NCBI GenBank assembly: GCA_033722075.1
Contig: JAWVZU010000068.1
Span: 1 to 14,693, forward strand
From: JAWVZU01 sp033722075
GTDB lineage: Bacteria; Pseudomonadota; Gammaproteobacteria; Xanthomonadales; SZUA-38
Direction: 5' to 3'
Length of the DNA stretch: 14,693 nucleotides
Shown here: positions 5,610 through 12,748 of the stretch, in pieces
Numbering within the stretch: position 1 is the stretch's first letter
Layout of the letters: the number at the start of each line of letters is the position of its first letter
Made by a program: the position numbers and the translations under genes
Notes under the pieces: generated by a model
Databases searched by the model: none
What the model saw: only the letters and a program-made list of their open reading frames with translations
What the model was told of the DNA's origin: nothing

Positions 5610-8282
5610 ATGCTCGACCTGAAATTGCTAATGCGCTGCTGGCTGATCGCCGGGCTGATTGCCCCGGGTTGGGGCACAGGCGCAGAGGGCCCGGGCGATC
5701 TGGACCTGTCGACCGCCCGGGCACACTGGATATCCGCGAATACCCTGCTGTGGGCGGCGGCGGACGATCCTGGTCTGCAGCTTCGCCTGCACGCCGATCC
5801 TGAGGGTGGCTTGAACCTTGGTGGTCGCGGAATCTCCGGTGGAGAGGCCATTGTACTGACCGCCTCCGATGAACCCCTGTCCGCCGATCAGTGTGACCGA
5901 TGGCCTCACCTGGCCCATTTGCCCGTGCTCCGGATCGACGACGCAGAGGCCGATCTCGTTCGGCGGATGCTCCGGGGGCAGGTGGCCGTCTCGGCAACCG
6001 ACGGGGCGGGCACGCTGGTCGCGGCAACGGGGATCCAGGTTGCCGGCGTTCTTGATGATCTGTTTGCCTACGCGGGCTCCCTGGGCCTGAGCTTTGCACC
6101 GGATCGGAGCCCGACCCTGCGCCTGTGGGCGCCGACTGCGCGGGCCGTTTCCCTGCTTCTTTTCGATGACGCGGAAGCGACCGAGCCGGTATCTAGGACG
6201 CCGATGAGGCGGAATGATGCGAGTGGCGTCTGGGAGGCCCGGGGCGAGCCCGCTTGGTACGGCAAATACTACCTGTACGAGGTCCGGGTCTTTGCTCCGA
6301 GCGTCGGTAAGCTGGTCGAAAATCGCGTGACCGACCCGTACTCGGTGAGCCTGGCGGCGGACAGCGCGCGCAGCCAGATCGTGGACCTGGCCGACCCGGC
6401 GCTGATGCCGGACGGATGGTCAGGATTGGTAAAACCACCGTTCTCCGCCCCGGAAGAAGCGATTATCTACGAGCTCCACGTGCGTGATTTCAGCATTTCC
6501 GATGCCACCGTTCCGGCGGAACAACGGGGCACGTTCGCCGCCTTCACAGCCTCGGATTCCGGCGGGATCCGGCACCTGAGCCGCCTGGCGTCGGCCGGGG
6601 TCAGTCACCTTCATCTGCTGCCGGTGTTCGATATCGCCACGGTGCCGGAACGCCGCTCCGATCAGCAGCATCCCGACCCGAACGCCATGGCTCAATGGCC
6701 ACCGGACTCGACGCAGCAGCAGGCGGCGATTCTGGCCGTGCAGGACCGCGACGGCTTCAACTGGGGTTACGACCCGTGGCACTACACCGTCCCCGAGGGC
6801 AGTTATGCGACGGACCCGACCGGCACGCAGCGCATCCGGGAGTTCCGGGCGATGGTTGCGGTCCTCAATCGCCTTGGCCTGCGGGTGGTCATGGATGTGG
6901 TCTACAACCATACTCACGCCGCCGGCCAGGATCCGCGGTCGGTGCTCGACCGGATCGTGCCCGGCTACTACCAACGGCTGGACGAGGCCGGAAGAGTTGC
7001 CACGAGCACCTGCTGCCCGAACACTGCGACCGAGCACGCGATGATGGAAAAGCTGATGATCGACTCGGTCCTCACGTGGGCGACGGCCTACAAGGTGGAT
7101 GGTTTTCGCTTCGACCTGATGGGTCATCACAGCAAGGCCAACATGCTCAGGCTGCGGGCGGCGCTGGATCGTCTGACGCTTGCCGAGCACGGCGTCGACG
7201 GCAAGGCGATCTATCTCTATGGCGAAGGTTGGAACTTCGGCGAAGTGGCCAACGACGCGCGTTTCGTCCAGGCCAGCCAGCTCAACCTGGGCGGCACCGG
7301 CATCGGGAGTTTCAGCGATCGCCTTCGCGACGGTGCGCGGGGCGGCGTGCATGGCAGCGACCCGCGGGATCGGGGATTCACCAACGGCCTGGAAGACGAA
7401 CAGAGGCTCTTGGCAATCAGCGACTGGATTCGTGTTGGACTGGCCGGGGATGTCGCCGACTACCGGTTCGAGAACGCCACCGGACAGATCGTGGCGGCCG
7501 CGCAGATCGACTACAACGGCAGCCCGGCGGGCTACACCGAGGATCCTTCCGAAACTATCAGCTACGTCGCGGCGCATGACAACGAAACGTTGTTTGACGC
7601 GCACCAGATGAAACTGCCGCAGGCCACCAGCCTGGTCGACCGGGTGTGGGTCCAGACGCTGTCCAGCGCGCTGGTGCTGCTCGGCCAGGGCATCCCCTTC
7701 ATCCATGCCGGACAGGAGTTCCTGCGCTCCAAGTCGCTGGATCGGGACAGCTTCAACTCCGGCGATTGGTTCAATGCCATCGACTGGACGCTGTCGACCG
7801 GCAACTGGGGAAAGGGTCTGCCGGTGGCGAACCGGAACCGGGAACACTGGCCGTTGATGGCGCCATTGCTGGCCGATGCGGCGATCGCGCCCGGCCCGGA
7901 GCATCGTCGAATGGCTCTGGATCAGTTCGAAGCCCTTTTGCGCATTCGACGGAGCACCCCGCTGCTGCGCCTCCGGACCGGCGAGCAGATTCGTGAATCG
8001 GTGAGCTTCCATAATACGGGCCCGGACCAGGTGCCGGGACTCATCGTCATGAGCGTCCGGGATCACTCGGGCACCATCGATCCGGACCATGCCGCGGTCC
8101 TGGTGCTGTTCAATGGTCGAGCCGACCCGGTGACCTTCTCGGTTCCCGCATTCGACGAGATCGAACTCCGGCCCCACCCGGAGCTGGCGGTTCTGCATCA
8201 GTCAGCCGTAGCGGGCTCGGTGACCAATGGCGTTTTTCCCGTGCCCGCCCGGGGGGTTGCGGTCTTTCTGGTCGCCCGCTAG
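5610..8282 (+). CDS. pulA: Pullulanase-type alpha-1,6-glucosidase (GH13, limit-dextrinase-like), exported
   Basis: An 890-residue starch/glycogen-debranching enzyme that should hydrolyse alpha-1,6 branches. Order: a Sec-type signal peptide (about 1-25, cleavage near GTGA-EG), a pullulanase N2-like beta domain (about 30-145), a CBM48 domain (about 155-265, TLRLWAPTARAVSLLLFD), the GH13 barrel (about 290-770) and a C-terminal beta domain. Catalytic signatures are intact: NWGYDP (384-389), region I MDVVYNH (428-434), region II GFRFDL with nucleophile D502, region III YGEGW with acid/base E539, and region IV HDNE with D657. STCCPNTATEH is typical of the pullulanase/limit-dextrinase subfamily. It lacks the CBM41 and lipobox of Klebsiella PulA, so it is probably soluble and periplasmic. 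The start is uncertain: ATG 5610 has a poor ribosome site, and ATG 5631 would also give a signal peptide. Its stop overlaps the convergent yihY stop in CTAG. No maltodextrin transport genes are adjacent. Confidence 0.92.
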   Translation: MLDLKLLMRCWLIAGLIAPGWGTGAEGPGDLDLSTARAHWISANTLLWAAADDPGLQLRLHADPEGGLNLGGRGISGGEAIVLTASDEPLSADQCDRWPHLAHLPVLRIDDAEADLVRRMLRGQVAVSATDGAGTLVAATGIQVAGVLDDLFAYAGSLGLSFAPDRSPTLRLWAPTARAVSLLLFDDAEATEPVSRTPMRRNDASGVWEARGEPAWYGKYYLYEVRVFAPSVGKLVENRVTDPYSVSLAADSARSQIVDLADPALMPDGWSGLVKPPFSAPEEAIIYELHVRDFSISDATVPAEQRGTFAAFTASDSGGIRHLSRLASAGVSHLHLLPVFDIATVPERRSDQQHPDPNAMAQWPPDSTQQQAAILAVQDRDGFNWGYDPWHYTVPEGSYATDPTGTQRIREFRAMVAVLNRLGLRVVMDVVYNHTHAAGQDPRSVLDRIVPGYYQRLDEAGRVATSTCCPNTATEHAMMEKLMIDSVLTWATAYKVDGFRFDLMGHHSKANMLRLRAALDRLTLAEHGVDGKAIYLYGEGWNFGEVANDARFVQASQLNLGGTGIGSFSDRLRDGARGGVHGSDPRDRGFTNGLEDEQRLLAISDWIRVGLAGDVADYRFENATGQIVAAAQIDYNGSPAGYTEDPSETISYVAAHDNETLFDAHQMKLPQATSLVDRVWVQTLSSALVLLGQGIPFIHAGQEFLRSKSLDRDSFNSGDWFNAIDWTLSTGNWGKGLPVANRNREHWPLMAPLLADAAIAPGPEHRRMALDQFEALLRIRRSTPLLRLRTGEQIRESVSFHNTGPDQVPGLIVMSVRDHSGTIDPDHAAVLVLFNGRADPVTFSVPAFDEIELRPHPELAVLHQSAVAGSVTNGVFPVPARGVAVFLVAR

Positions 8283-9181
8283 TCGTCCTCCACCAGTTTT
8301 CGGTGGACTCGCACCGCTACGCTGCGGGGTGTGATGGACCGACCTTCGGCCTCAAGGTGAGCCCGTGTGAATGCGGCACCAAACAGCAGGATCAGTGACG
8401 AGTAGTTGACCCACAGCAGCAGGAGGACCACTGAGCCGGCTGCGCCGAAGGTCGAGGCGGTTGCCGTGTGGGTCAGGTACAGGGCAATCAGCGATCGGCC
8501 CAGGGTGAACAGCAGGGCCGTCACGACGGCCCCCAGCGCCACGTCTTTCCAGGTCAGGCGCACGTCCGGCAGGTTCTTGAAGATCACCGCGAAGAGGCTG
8601 GTGATGACCAGGAAGGATACGCCGATCTCCAGACCACGCATGACCGTTTCCTGCCACGGCAGGAAGTCTCCGGTAAAGCGGACCAGGGCATTCAGGGCGA
8701 CGCTCAGGGACAGCGAGCACAGCATGACGAAGCCGATCGCCAGGACGATGGTCAGTGAGGCCAGGCGCTTGCGAAGGAGCAGGAAGATGCTGTTTCGCGA
8801 CGGCTTGGGCACGACCCCCCAGATCGTGTTCAGTGCGGTCTGCATCTGACCGAACACGGTGGTTGCACCGAGCAGCATGGCCAGGATTCCTGCGACGGTC
8901 GCCCACAGCCCGCCGGTATCCAGCTGCGAGCGGGCAACGGCGTTCTGCACTGCCGTCGCCGCCTCCGTACCGATGACTTCCTGCAGTTGCACGACGATCT
9001 GTCCCTGGGCAGCCTCTTCGCCGAAGAAGAAGCCGATGATGCTGACGATCACGATCACCACGGGGGCGATGGAGAAAAGCGTGAAAAACGCGAGCGAGCC
9101 GGCCAGCGCGAAAGCGTTGCTGTCGAGCCAGTTGCGAGCCGCAGCCTTGATGATCGCCAGCCAGTAGCGAAGCTTGTCCAT
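8279..9181 (-). CDS. yihY: YihY/BrkB family inner-membrane protein
   Basis: A 300-residue polytopic membrane protein starting MDKLRYW. The family hallmarks are the first membrane segment ALAGSLAFFTLFSIAP (25-40) after a short amphipathic N-terminus, and the last one, LLWVNYSSLILLFGAAFT (255-272). Six hydrophobic segments are visible (about 30-54, 92-112, 142-165, 182-202, 213-236, 247-271). The family was once called ribonuclease BN/BrkB; the RNase annotation is considered wrong, and its molecular function is still unclear. The start at 9181 is preferred because the homologous region begins there; the frame is open upstream, but those 52 residues look unlike coding sequence for this family and would overlap the DUF885 promoter. 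AAAGGA about ten bases upstream is the likely ribosome site. The gene shares CTAG with the pullulanase stop and diverges from the DUF885 lipoprotein gene. Confidence 0.87.
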   Translation of the reverse strand: MDKLRYWLAIIKAAARNWLDSNAFALAGSLAFFTLFSIAPVVIVIVSIIGFFFGEEAAQGQIVVQLQEVIGTEAATAVQNAVARSQLDTGGLWATVAGILAMLLGATTVFGQMQTALNTIWGVVPKPSRNSIFLLLRKRLASLTIVLAIGFVMLCSLSLSVALNALVRFTGDFLPWQETVMRGLEIGVSFLVITSLFAVIFKNLPDVRLTWKDVALGAVVTALLFTLGRSLIALYLTHTATASTFGAAGSVVLLLLWVNYSSLILLFGAAFTRAHLEAEGRSITPRSVAVRVHRKLVEDD

Positions 9182-9210
9182 CCTCGTCGGGTCCTTTGAC
9201 TTAAGTATTG

Positions 9211-9216
9211 ATTGTA
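9211..9216 (-). promoter_or_regulatory. Possible -10 element for yihY
   Basis: The minus strand reads TACAAT here, a 5/6 match to TATAAT, about 30 bases before the yihY ATG. No convincing -35 is found 16-18 bases upstream. It lies just before and almost touching the opposite-facing DUF885 promoter, so the two promoters may interfere. Confidence 0.3.
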
Positions 9217-9228
9217 ATCGCTGGCATG

Positions 9229-9259
9229 TTGACGTTTCCCGAAAGGTTTGCGCTATAGT
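9229..9259 (+). promoter_or_regulatory. Predicted sigma-70-type promoter for the DUF885 lipoprotein gene
   Basis: TTGACG (9229-9234) and TATAGT (9254-9259) are each 5/6 matches to the -35 and -10 consensus. The 19-base spacer is long; using GCTATA as the -10 would give 17 but a poorer match. The transcript would start near 9266, giving a leader of about 55 bases. Confidence 0.45.
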
Positions 9260-9320
9260 CACGCGCTGCTTGCCGGACGGCCAGCCCCGTTTACCGAGTC
9301 TGATCAAACAGGTGAATCCC

Positions 9321-11171
9321 ATGCAAAGACTGCTCATTCTCCTTGGCGCGGCTCTGATCGCCGGCGGCTGTTCCCAGGACCAGGAAACGGCCGCGGAAAG
9401 TCCCGCATCCGTCAGCCAGCAAAGCCAGCCTACCGCGCCTGCCGAGCCGACCCGATCCGAAGCGGAAAAGGCGGCCGAGCTTTACGCGGCGTTCTTCGAA
9501 GAAAGCCTGAAGTTGAACCCGCTGCGGGCCACCTTCATGGGCGATCATCGCTACAACGATCAGCTGCCCAATTTCCTCAGCGAGGAATCGCGGGAGGAGC
9601 AGAAGGCCTTCGAGGAAAAGTGGCTGGCGCGTATCAACGAGATCGATGCCGCTCAGCTGGAAGGTCAGGATCTGCTGAGCTACGAGATGTTCAAGCTCAA
9701 CCGGGAAGAAAACCTGGAGGGCATGCGTTTCCCGGGCTGGATGATTCCGATCAACCAGTTCTTCAGCATCCCCAATTTCATGGCGCTGCTGGGGTCCGGA
9801 ACCAACGCCCAGCCGTTCCAGACGGTCGGACACTACGAGGACTGGTTGAAGCGCATCGACGGGGCCGAGGCGATCTTCGACCAGGCGATCGAGAACATGC
9901 GTGCCGGCGTGGAAGCGGGCGTGGTTCAGCCGCGGGTCCTCATGGAGAAGGTCATTCCGCAGCTCGAGGCGCACATCGTCGAAGACCCGGAACAGAGCAT
10001 GTTCTGGCGGCCGGTGGCCAACATGCCGGAGGACTTTCCGGAGGCCGACCGGGAGCGCCTGACGGCAGCCTATCGAACCGCGATCAGCGAGCAGGTGATA
10101 CCGATGTACACTCGCCTGCGCGACTATATCCGTGACGACTATCTGGAGAAGGCACGGAAGACGCACGGCCTGTGGGATCTTCCCGACGGCGAGGCCTGGT
10201 ATGCCTACAACGTCAAGAGCACCACCACAACGGACCTGAGCCCGGAAGAGATCCACCAGATCGGTCTCGACGAGGTCGAGCGCATCCACGGCGAGATGCG
10301 CGAGGTGATGGAGCAGGTCGGCTTCGAAGGAACACTGCAGGAGTTCTTCGAGTTCACGAAGACCGACGAGCAGTTCATTCCGGAGACCGAGGAAACGCTG
10401 ATGCAGGCCTACGAAGACCTCCGAGAGGTGGTCGACGCCAAGGTCGACGACCTGTTCAGCCTGCGGCCCAAGGCCGGCTTCGAGATTCGGCCGGTCGAGG
10501 CATTCCGTGCCCAGTCAGCGTCGGCGGCGTCCTACCAGCGCCCGGCTTCCGACGGATCCCGCCCGGGGGTCTTCTACGTCAACACCTATGACCTGAGCTC
10601 GCGTCCCATCTGGGGTGTCGAGTCCTTGTACCTGCACGAGGCGATACCCGGCCATCACTTCCAGCTGGCGATTCAGCAGGAACTGGACGAGTTGCCCAAG
10701 TTCCGCCGCTTCGGGGGTTACACGGCCTTCACCGAGGGCTGGGGCCTGTACGCGGAATCGCTGGGCAAGGAGCTCGGTGTCTACACCGATCCGTACCAGT
10801 ATTACGGCGCGTTAAACGCGGAACTCTGGCGGGCCATTCGGCTGGTCGTCGATACGGGCCTGCATTACAAGAGATGGACCCGCGAAGACGTGCTGAACTA
10901 CATGGAGCAGAACTCGGCGGCCGGCGAAACCCGCCGGGTCTCCGAGGCCGAGCGCTACATTGCGATCCCGAGCCAGGCGCTGGCCTACAAGGTGGGGCAG
11001 TTGAAGATCTCGGAATTGCGCGCCCGCGCGGAAGAAACGCTGGGCGAGCACTTCGACATCCGCGAATTCCACGCCCAGGTGATCGGAACCGGCGCCCTGC
11101 CGCTGCAGATCCTGGAGAACAAGATCGATCGTTGGATCGAGGCAGAGCTGGCCGAAGCCGGGGAGACCTGA
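9321..11171 (+). CDS. DUF885 family metallopeptidase-like lipoprotein
   Basis: A 616-residue exported protein. The N-terminus MQRLLILLGAALIAGGC is a lipoprotein signal with Cys17 as the probable lipidated residue (AGGC; the -3 Ala is less usual than Leu), followed by a Gln/Ser/Ala-rich linker to about residue 47. S18 after the Cys does not suggest retention in the inner membrane. The catalytic core has a gluzincin-like HExxxGH variant, HEAIPGHH (439-446), with H439, E440 and a following histidine, and a downstream FTEGWGLYAE (470-479) whose E472 is the likely third metal ligand. These are the hallmarks of DUF885 (PF05960), a predicted zinc carboxypeptidase-like family related in fold to M2/M3/M32 helical peptidases. 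The start at 9321 is supported by AGGTGA at 9310-9315 and by the signal peptide. It is a single gene, divergent from yihY and convergent with the DksA-like gene. Substrate unknown; probably periplasmic peptides. Confidence 0.87.
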   Translation: MQRLLILLGAALIAGGCSQDQETAAESPASVSQQSQPTAPAEPTRSEAEKAAELYAAFFEESLKLNPLRATFMGDHRYNDQLPNFLSEESREEQKAFEEKWLARINEIDAAQLEGQDLLSYEMFKLNREENLEGMRFPGWMIPINQFFSIPNFMALLGSGTNAQPFQTVGHYEDWLKRIDGAEAIFDQAIENMRAGVEAGVVQPRVLMEKVIPQLEAHIVEDPEQSMFWRPVANMPEDFPEADRERLTAAYRTAISEQVIPMYTRLRDYIRDDYLEKARKTHGLWDLPDGEAWYAYNVKSTTTTDLSPEEIHQIGLDEVERIHGEMREVMEQVGFEGTLQEFFEFTKTDEQFIPETEETLMQAYEDLREVVDAKVDDLFSLRPKAGFEIRPVEAFRAQSASAASYQRPASDGSRPGVFYVNTYDLSSRPIWGVESLYLHEAIPGHHFQLAIQQELDELPKFRRFGGYTAFTEGWGLYAESLGKELGVYTDPYQYYGALNAELWRAIRLVVDTGLHYKRWTREDVLNYMEQNSAAGETRRVSEAERYIAIPSQALAYKVGQLKISELRARAEETLGEHFDIREFHAQVIGTGALPLQILENKIDRWIEAELAEAGET

Positions 11172-11198
11172 TGGGCCCAAGGCAAAGGCTATGCGCTG

Positions 11199-11214
11199 AT
11201 TCCCTGGTGGGGAT
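11199..11214 (+). terminator. Weak hairpin between convergent genes
   Basis: ATTCCC and GGGGAT can pair (six pairs, one a G-U) around a TGGT loop in the 55-base gap between the DUF885 gene and the convergent DksA-like gene. No T-run follows on either strand, so it would be a poor intrinsic terminator. It is listed as the only candidate in this gap. Confidence 0.2.
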
Positions 11215-11226
11215 GACGGGTTTCGA

Positions 11227-11574
11227 CTAGCGCTCCTGCTGCTCGGCGCAGTCGATGCACAGCGCGACCGAGGGGTCGTGCATGAGCCGGGCGGCGGCAA
11301 TTTCGTCTCCGCATTCGACGCACAAGCCGTAGTCGTCCTCATCGATCCGCTCCAGTGCCGCATCGATGCGCTTGAGTTCGGCCTTGCGCCGTTCCCGGGT
11401 GGCGCGAGCCATGGCCTGCTGTTGCATCGCGTCCATCCGTGACAGGCGTCCGACCCGGGTCTGATCGAGCTCCACCACGCCGGCGGCCTCATCCCCGCTA
11501 CGGGCGATGTGCTGCAGTTCCTCTCGCCGTTCCTCGAGGCGATCTCGAATTTGTTTCAGATCGGGGTTTTTCAT
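11227..11574 (-). CDS. DksA/TraR-type C4 zinc-finger protein
   Basis: A 115-residue protein with an N-terminal coiled-coil-like helical hairpin (about 5-75, rich in Arg/Glu/Gln) and a C-terminal zinc finger, LCVECGDE (84-91) and LCIDCAE (105-111), with C85, C88, C106 and C109 as ligands. This matches the zf-dskA_traR family (PF01258). DksA (about 151 residues) and TraR (about 73) enter the RNA polymerase secondary channel and change initiation with or without ppGpp. This protein is intermediate in length and lacks DksA's longer N-terminal globular part. Short DksA-like relatives are common in gammaproteobacteria, and their polymerase binding is not always shown. It lies 61 bases downstream of yeiH on the same strand, so it may be read from the yeiH promoter. 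Its ribosome site GAGG is only three bases from the ATG and sits inside a perfect hairpin (11577-11595), suggesting translational control. Confidence 0.85.
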   Translation of the reverse strand: MKNPDLKQIRDRLEERREELQHIARSGDEAAGVVELDQTRVGRLSRMDAMQQQAMARATRERRKAELKRIDAALERIDEDDYGLCVECGDEIAAARLMHDPSVALCIDCAEQQER

Positions 11575-11576
11575 GG

Positions 11577-11595
11577 GCCTCAGTTCTTATGAGGC
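11577..11595 (-). promoter_or_regulatory. Hairpin sequestering the Shine-Dalgarno of the DksA-like gene
   Basis: In the mRNA, GCCTCA pairs perfectly with TGAGGC across a 7-base loop (TAAGAAC). The 3' arm contains the GAGG ribosome site, and the ATG begins two bases after the stem. There is no T-run, so it is not a terminator for yeiH. It may be a translation-control element, possibly needing translation or a trans factor to open. Confidence 0.45.
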
Positions 11596-11635
11596 ATGCC
11601 TGCTCCGAAGGTTCAAGGGATTCCGGCGGGGCGAG

Positions 11636-12634
11636 TTAGAATAGGAGCAGGATCGCGAGCGCCAGCGCCGCGAGAAAGATCGTCTCTGCCATGAGCATGA
11701 CCAGCGGGGTCCAGCCAAGCTCCATCAACTCCCGGACCGATGCCTTGATCCCGATCGCCGCAATGGCCGTAACCAGGCACCAGCGCGAGAGTTGGGTCAG
11801 CGGCTGCTGGACCTCCATCGGAATCCACCCGGCGCTGTTGAGCCCGACGAGTACCAGAAAACCCACCAGGAATCCCGGGAGCAGCGGCGGTCGTTTCCCC
11901 TCCGCCGGTTCCCGCCTGGCCATCACCACGGAAATGACCAGGACCGTCGGTACGAGCATCCCGACCCGCAGCAGCTTGGTGAAGGTCGCCGTGTCGCCGG
12001 CCTGGTCGCCCAGCAGATATCCGGCGCCGACGACCTGGGCGACGTCGTGGATGGTGGCGCCAATGAAGATTCCGGAGGTAACCGGGTCCAGTCCAAGGGC
12101 CGAGGCCAGGATGGGGTAGAGGATCATGGCGACGGTGGAAAGCGTGGTGACGCCGATGACCGTGAAAACGAGCTCTCGTTCCGACCCTTTGTGCCTGGGC
12201 AGTACGCTGGCGATGGCCATGGCGGCGGAAGCCCCGCAGATCGCCACGGACCCGGCGGTCAGGGCCCCAAACCGCTTGCGTCGTCCGAGGAGTCTTGCCA
12301 GCAGCAGACCGCACGCAATCGTGAGGGGCACCCCCACCAGGACCAGCACGATAGGCCGGGGACCCAGCTCCAGCAACTGATCGTAGGTGATGCGCACACC
12401 GAGCAGGGCAACCCCGAGACGCAGGACCGGACGCGCTGCGAAGGCGATTCCGGGCTGACAACACGGTTCGGCGGAAAGATGATTCAACGCCATGCCCAGA
12501 AGCAGTGCGTAGAGCAGCGTCGGGCCGCCGTAGTGCTCGGAGACGAAACCGGACGCCAGGGCGATGACCAGCGCGACCAGCAGGCCCGGAAACACAATCC
12601 GGGACGAAGCCGCGAGGCGGCGAAAATGCTCCAT
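11636..12634 (-). CDS. yeiH: YeiH family putative anion (sulfate) exporter
   Basis: A 332-residue inner-membrane protein of the YeiH/UPF0324 family (PF03601), with about ten hydrophobic segments. Family motifs: LLYALLLGMALNHL (40-53), RLGVALLGVRITYDQLLELG (72-91), AICGASAAMAIASVL (131-145, the first of two inverted-repeat re-entrant-like signatures), IFIGATIHDVAQVVGAGY (189-206) and the late LVTAIAAIGIKASVRELMELG (287-307). The family is annotated as putative sulfate exporter on indirect grounds; the true substrate is not settled. The start at 12634 is supported by GGGGGA just upstream; the longer open frame (to 12730) runs into the divergent Sel1 leader and has no homologous character. Its LysR neighbour in E. 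coli (yeiE) is not present in this window. It is co-directional with the DksA-like gene 61 bases downstream and divergent from the Sel1-repeat gene. Confidence 0.9.
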   Translation of the reverse strand: MEHFRRLAASSRIVFPGLLVALVIALASGFVSEHYGGPTLLYALLLGMALNHLSAEPCCQPGIAFAARPVLRLGVALLGVRITYDQLLELGPRPIVLVLVGVPLTIACGLLLARLLGRRKRFGALTAGSVAICGASAAMAIASVLPRHKGSERELVFTVIGVTTLSTVAMILYPILASALGLDPVTSGIFIGATIHDVAQVVGAGYLLGDQAGDTATFTKLLRVGMLVPTVLVISVVMARREPAEGKRPPLLPGFLVGFLVLVGLNSAGWIPMEVQQPLTQLSRWCLVTAIAAIGIKASVRELMELGWTPLVMLMAETIFLAALALAILLLF

Positions 12635-12682
12635 TGATCCCCCAGCTTGTCGAATCGGTCGCGATTGGAACACATCGCGTCT

Positions 12683-12708
12683 CGGATGGCACGGGCCATG
12701 ACCATCCG
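12683..12708. repeat. Inverted repeat in the yeiH/Sel1 divergent region
   Basis: CGGATGG (12683-12689) and CCATCCG (12702-12708) are perfect 7-base complements separated by 12 bases, between the starts of yeiH (12634) and the Sel1-repeat gene (12749). It may be an operator or a leader hairpin of the Sel1 transcript. If the Sel1 gene actually starts further upstream it would be coding. Confidence 0.3.
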
Positions 12709-12748
12709 GCCTTGTCTTGCCACGGCGCATTTGGCACGGTTTCCATCC

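Noticed and set aside
6420..8198. A 592-codon minus-strand frame opposite the pullulanase gene
   Set aside because: It is long only because the codon use of the real gene leaves few stops on the opposite strand. It has no domain-like features, while the plus strand carries all the GH13 catalytic motifs.
9174..9320. Longer N-terminus for the DUF885 protein
   Set aside because: It would bury the lipoprotein signal peptide inside the protein. AGGTGA before the ATG at 9321 and the signal peptide agree on the later start.
9182..9337. Longer N-terminus for YihY
   Set aside because: The extra 52 residues do not resemble the family and would cover the divergent promoter; homology begins at MDKLRYW.
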